Positions 50,115-53,083 of a stretch of 53,083 nt of DNA are shown in pieces. Position numbers and translations under genes: made by a program. Source of the stretch: CBFGTV01 sp965652145 (GTDB taxonomy: Bacteria; Bacillota; Clostridia; Peptostreptococcales; Natronincolaceae); the NCBI GenBank assembly GCA_965652145.1, contig CBFGTV010000017.1, forward strand, positions 1 to 53,083, in the 5' to 3' direction. Every line of letters begins with the position of its first letter. Position 1 is the stretch's first letter. The notes below the pieces were generated by a model. That model was not told the origin of the DNA, searched no databases, and was given only the letters and a program-made list of their open reading frames with translations.

Positions 50115-51455
50115 ATGGAAACAACACAAAGCATTGAAAAAATTCAAAGTGCAAAAAGTGGAAGCCTGCTAAATATGAAAATGTATGGTATTCCGCTGCC
50201 CCTGTTTGCAGCCCTGGCTGTCGTTATTATTGCTACTTCTTTAACAGGTGTGCTGCCTGTAACCATTACGGGAGCATTTGCCATTACCTTGGTTTTAGGT
50301 ACCATATTTGGGGAAGTTGGTGATCGAATTCCCATTTGGAAGGAATACATCGGGGGAGGGGCAATATTGGCCTTTATTGGTTCAGCTTATCTTGTTTACT
50401 CAGGAATTATGCCCGAGCAAACTGTAGAATCCATCAGTGTTTTCATGGAGGATACAGATTTCTTAACACTGTTTATCTCAGTATTGATTACCGGCAGTAT
50501 TCTTTCAGTGAATCGAAAGCTGTTAATGAAAGCCCTGGTAGGCTACATTCCGACAATATTGGTGGGCGTATTGGGTGCAATGGTCTTTGGTGCCATCGGA
50601 GGCTTAGTGACAGGTGTTCCGATTAGTAATGTACTGTCTATGTATGTTCTTCCAATCATGGGGGGTGGAACAGGGGCCGGGGCATTGCCCATGAGCGAAA
50701 TCTATGCCAGCAGTACGGGTAATGATCCAAAGCAATTTTTATCCTTTGCATTTCCTATTTTGACTATCGCTAATATTATTTCAATTTTTGTTGCTGCATT
50801 ATTAAATAAGCTTGGAGAAAAGAAGCCTAGCTTAACTGGAAATGGAGAACTGGTTAGAGGCGAAGGCTTTGATGCAGAGGATAAGAAAAGCGATCTAAAA
50901 ATAACCAACAAAGAAATTGCAGCAGGCTTACTTTTATCTGTATCGGCCTATTTATTAGGTACCCTCATGAGTAAGAAAATACTGCCCAGCATCGGCGGCG
51001 TTCAAATTCATACCTTTGCCTACATGGTCTTATTCGTATCACTATTTAATGCCCTAAACCTTATTCCCGAGGAATTAAAGCAAGGGGCTAAGAAGCTTCA
51101 AGGCTTCTTCTCAAAGCAATTCCTATGGGTAATTATGGTGGGTGTAGGGGTAGCCTATACAGACCTGGCAGAAATTATTGCCGCTGTTAATTTACAAAAC
51201 ATTTTGATTGCAACCTTTGTAGTAGTTGGTGCCACCGTAGGTACTGCCTTGTTTGGATATGTAGTGGGCTTTTATCCAATTGAGTCCTCCATTACGGCCG
51301 GACTATGTATGGCAAATCGTGGGGGTTCAGGGGATTTAGCCGTCCTGGGGGCTGCAAAACGAATGGATTTAATTTCCTTCGCACAGATTTCCTCAAGGCT
51401 TGGGGGCGGTATTATGCTGGTTGTTGCCAGTATTGTCTTTGGAATATTCTTTTAG
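50115..51455 (+). CDS. citS: Na+/citrate symporter, 2-hydroxycarboxylate transporter family
   Basis: 446 residues with about eleven membrane segments. The two reentrant-loop GGxG motifs are visible: MGGGTGAGALPMSEIY and MANRGGSGDLAVLGAA. It imports citrate (possibly malate) with Na+. Position behind the citrate lyase operon supports citrate. A hydrophilic central loop (about 235-260) is typical. Start ATG follows AAAGGAGGG. Confidence 0.9.
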   Translation: METTQSIEKIQSAKSGSLLNMKMYGIPLPLFAALAVVIIATSLTGVLPVTITGAFAITLVLGTIFGEVGDRIPIWKEYIGGGAILAFIGSAYLVYSGIMPEQTVESISVFMEDTDFLTLFISVLITGSILSVNRKLLMKALVGYIPTILVGVLGAMVFGAIGGLVTGVPISNVLSMYVLPIMGGGTGAGALPMSEIYASSTGNDPKQFLSFAFPILTIANIISIFVAALLNKLGEKKPSLTGNGELVRGEGFDAEDKKSDLKITNKEIAAGLLLSVSAYLLGTLMSKKILPSIGGVQIHTFAYMVLFVSLFNALNLIPEELKQGAKKLQGFFSKQFLWVIMVGVGVAYTDLAEIIAAVNLQNILIATFVVVGATVGTALFGYVVGFYPIESSITAGLCMANRGGSGDLAVLGAAKRMDLISFAQISSRLGGGIMLVVASIVFGIFF

Positions 51456-51482
51456 CCTTATTTGATTGTATTAAGTCGAATA

Positions 51483-51528
51483 AAACAAAGCATGGCAGGG
51501 GCTTGGTTTACCTGTCCATGTTTTGTTT
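51483..51528 (+). terminator. Hairpin between citS and oadA
   Basis: AAACAAAGCATGGCAGG (51483-51499) pairs with CCTGTCCATGTTTTGTTT (51511-51528) with one bulge; the T-rich arm would terminate some transcripts. Confidence 0.75.
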
Positions 51529-51577
51529 CTTATCATTTTATTCATAAAAAGACGTTATAACAATGAGGAGGAAAAAA

Positions 51578-52975
51578 ATGTCTAAAGTAAAGATCACAGA
51601 AACCGTATTGCGGGATGCCCATCAATCTTTAATAGCCACCAGAATGAAAACAGAAGAGATGGTACCGATATTGGAGGCGCTGGATCAAATCGGATATCAT
51701 TCCCTGGAGGCGTGGGGGGGTGCCACCTTTGATGCCTGCCTGAGGTTTTTAAATGAAGATCCATGGGAAAGACTCAGAACCATCAGAAAGCATGTGAAAA
51801 AGACAAGGCTTCAGATGCTGTTAAGGGGTCAGAACCTATTGGGCTATAAACATTATGCAGATGATGTGGTAACAGAGTTTATTACAAAATCCATTGAAAA
51901 TGGAATTGACATCATTCGTATTTTTGATGCCCTTAATGATCTTAGAAATCTAAAGACAGCCATTGAGGCAACGAAAAAGGCCAATGGTCACGCCCAGGTA
52001 GCCATTTCCTATACCACCAGTCCAGTACATGATCAAAAGTACTACTTAAAGCTGGCCAAGGAAATGGAGAAGATGGGTGCCGATTCCATTTGTATTAAGG
52101 ACATGGCGGGGATATTAAAGCCCTATGATGCCTATGGGCTTGTTTCAGGCTTAAAAGAAATTATCAAGGTGCCAATTCAGCTTCATACCCATTACACCAG
52201 CGGAGTTGCCTCTATGACCTATTTAAAAGCCATTGAGGCGGGAGTGGACATAGTGGATTGTGCCATCTCTCCCCTGGCCCTGGGAACCTCCCAGCCTCCC
52301 ACTGAACCCCTGGTGGCAACCCTGGAGGGAACCCAATGGGATACAGGAATCAAACTAGATCAGTTGAATAAAATTGCCGAATACTTTGCACCATTAAAAG
52401 ATTCCTTTTTAGAAAAGGGCCTGTTGAATCCCAAGCTATTGGGAGTAGATATCAATACTCTGGTTTATCAGGTACCTGGTGGTATGCTGTCAAATCTGGT
52501 ATCCCAGCTAAAAATGCAAAATGCCCTGGATCAATATGAAGAAGTATTAAAAGAAGTTCCACGGGTCAGAGCTGAGCTGGGCTATCCCCCCCTGGTGACA
52601 CCCTTGAGTCAGATGGTGGGAACCCAGGCAGTCTTTAATGTAATCCTGGGGGAGCGATATAAAATGGTTCCCAAAGAAATAAAAGCCTATGTTAAGGGAG
52701 AATACGGCAGGCCTGTTGGTCAGATTGACAAGACTATTAAAGAAAAAATAATCGGCAGCGAGAAGGTGCTTGACCAAAGGCCTGCCGATACCATCGCCCC
52801 GCAATTAGAGGGCTTTAAAAAAGAAGTAAAAGAATTTATAGAGCAGCAGGAGGATGTCCTCACCTATGGACTCTTCCCTCAGGTAGCCCTGGAGTACTTC
52901 AAAGACAGAAGGGCCAAAAAATATAAAATAGAAAGCAACTATGTTGACATGGAACAAAAAATACACTTTGTTTAA
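51578..52975 (+). CDS. oadA: Oxaloacetate decarboxylase / transcarboxylase 5S-type alpha subunit (carboxyltransferase domain only)
   Basis: 465 residues. N-terminal TETVLRDAHQSLIATRM, EAWGGATFDACLRFL, the carboxylated Lys in ICIKDMAG, metal ligands in LHTHYTSGVA and a C-terminal PYC_OADA domain. The usual biotinyl domain is missing, so a separate biotin carrier is needed. It moves CO2 from oxaloacetate to biotin. ATG 51578 is preferred over ATG 51563, which lies in the ribosome binding site. Confidence 0.9.
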   Translation: MSKVKITETVLRDAHQSLIATRMKTEEMVPILEALDQIGYHSLEAWGGATFDACLRFLNEDPWERLRTIRKHVKKTRLQMLLRGQNLLGYKHYADDVVTEFITKSIENGIDIIRIFDALNDLRNLKTAIEATKKANGHAQVAISYTTSPVHDQKYYLKLAKEMEKMGADSICIKDMAGILKPYDAYGLVSGLKEIIKVPIQLHTHYTSGVASMTYLKAIEAGVDIVDCAISPLALGTSQPPTEPLVATLEGTQWDTGIKLDQLNKIAEYFAPLKDSFLEKGLLNPKLLGVDINTLVYQVPGGMLSNLVSQLKMQNALDQYEEVLKEVPRVRAELGYPPLVTPLSQMVGTQAVFNVILGERYKMVPKEIKAYVKGEYGRPVGQIDKTIKEKIIGSEKVLDQRPADTIAPQLEGFKKEVKEFIEQQEDVLTYGLFPQVALEYFKDRRAKKYKIESNYVDMEQKIHFV

Positions 52976-53003
52976 AATACATCTTGATAAGGAGGGACCA
53001 TTG

Positions 53004-53083
53004 ATGGCGCCAAATAAAATTGAAATGTTTCGTCAGCATAAAGAAAAGCTTCAACAGGGGGGCGGAGCAAAACCAATTGCCAG
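53004..53083 (+). CDS. Start of a probable acyl-CoA carboxyltransferase (12S / MmdA type), truncated
   Basis: Only about 26 codons are visible. The start KIEMFRQHKEKLQQGGGAKPIA resembles the N-termini of propionyl-CoA carboxylase beta, methylmalonyl-CoA decarboxylase alpha and transcarboxylase 12S proteins, which share KIE...K...GGG. ATG 53004 lies 7 nt after GGAGGG; a TTG directly before it is possible. Only 28 bp separate it from oadA, so one operon. Confidence 0.55.
   Translation, partial: MAPNKIEMFRQHKEKLQQGGGAKPIA

Overview
The window looks like a chromosomal segment of a low-GC, Gram-positive anaerobe of the class Clostridia. The evidence is the AT-rich intergenic DNA, strong AGGAGG ribosome binding sites, frequent TTG and GTG starts, many intrinsic terminators, an HPr with the regulatory serine, BglG-type antitermination, S-box and B12 riboswitches, and an ANTAR nitrogen regulator beside glnA. 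Na+-coupled citrate fermentation suggests an Alkaliphilus-like or related fermenter; that placement is inference. No rRNA, tRNA, insertion sequence, phage or CRISPR was seen.

Layout. 1-353 is the end of a transglutaminase-like protein. 910-4177 is a serine module: class V aminotransferase, SerA-type dehydrogenase and a DUF1015 protein. 4284-8444 is a trehalose PTS operon (treB, treA, treR) with TreR operators in its promoter. 8516-12406 is the general PTS block: a GlcT-type antiterminator, its RNA target and leader terminator, an EIIB-EIIA protein without EIIC, HPr and enzyme I. 12543-14208 holds a PPC-domain protein and a lone CapE-type nucleotide-sugar dehydratase. 14473-18635 is a SAM-riboswitch methionine operon (metF, a separate MetH activation domain, metH). 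18701-21560 on the minus strand carries a YibE/F membrane protein and a secreted alkaline phosphatase.

21778-25903 is nitrogen assimilation: amt, glnK, glnA and an ANTAR response regulator, with leader hairpins before amt and glnA. 25951-27929 (minus) is an MFS transporter and a glycerophosphodiesterase. 28153-32935 is a two-component system followed by an ABC exporter with two permeases. 33046-34864 is a TIM-barrel sugar isomerase plus a cytosolic pectin methylesterase behind a KdgR-like palindrome. 34943-37954 (minus) is a B12-riboswitch-controlled cobalt ECF transporter (cbiM, ecfT, ecfA, a CbiN/NikL-like protein). 38178-39134 is an SDR-type threonine dehydrogenase.

39245 to the end is citrate fermentation: a Cache-type histidine kinase with citG, divergent citI, then citM-citC-citD-citE-citF-citX, a receiver fused to a DUF2294/MpsC-like domain, citS behind its own promoter and leader terminator, an OadA-type carboxyltransferase, and the start of a 12S-type carboxyltransferase. 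Citrate enters with Na+, is split by citrate lyase to acetate and oxaloacetate, and oxaloacetate is decarboxylated by CitM and/or a biotin Na+ pump. The most unusual item is the receiver-DUF2294 protein: a response regulator with no DNA-binding domain inside the operon, with a probable partner kinase about 8 kb away next to citG.
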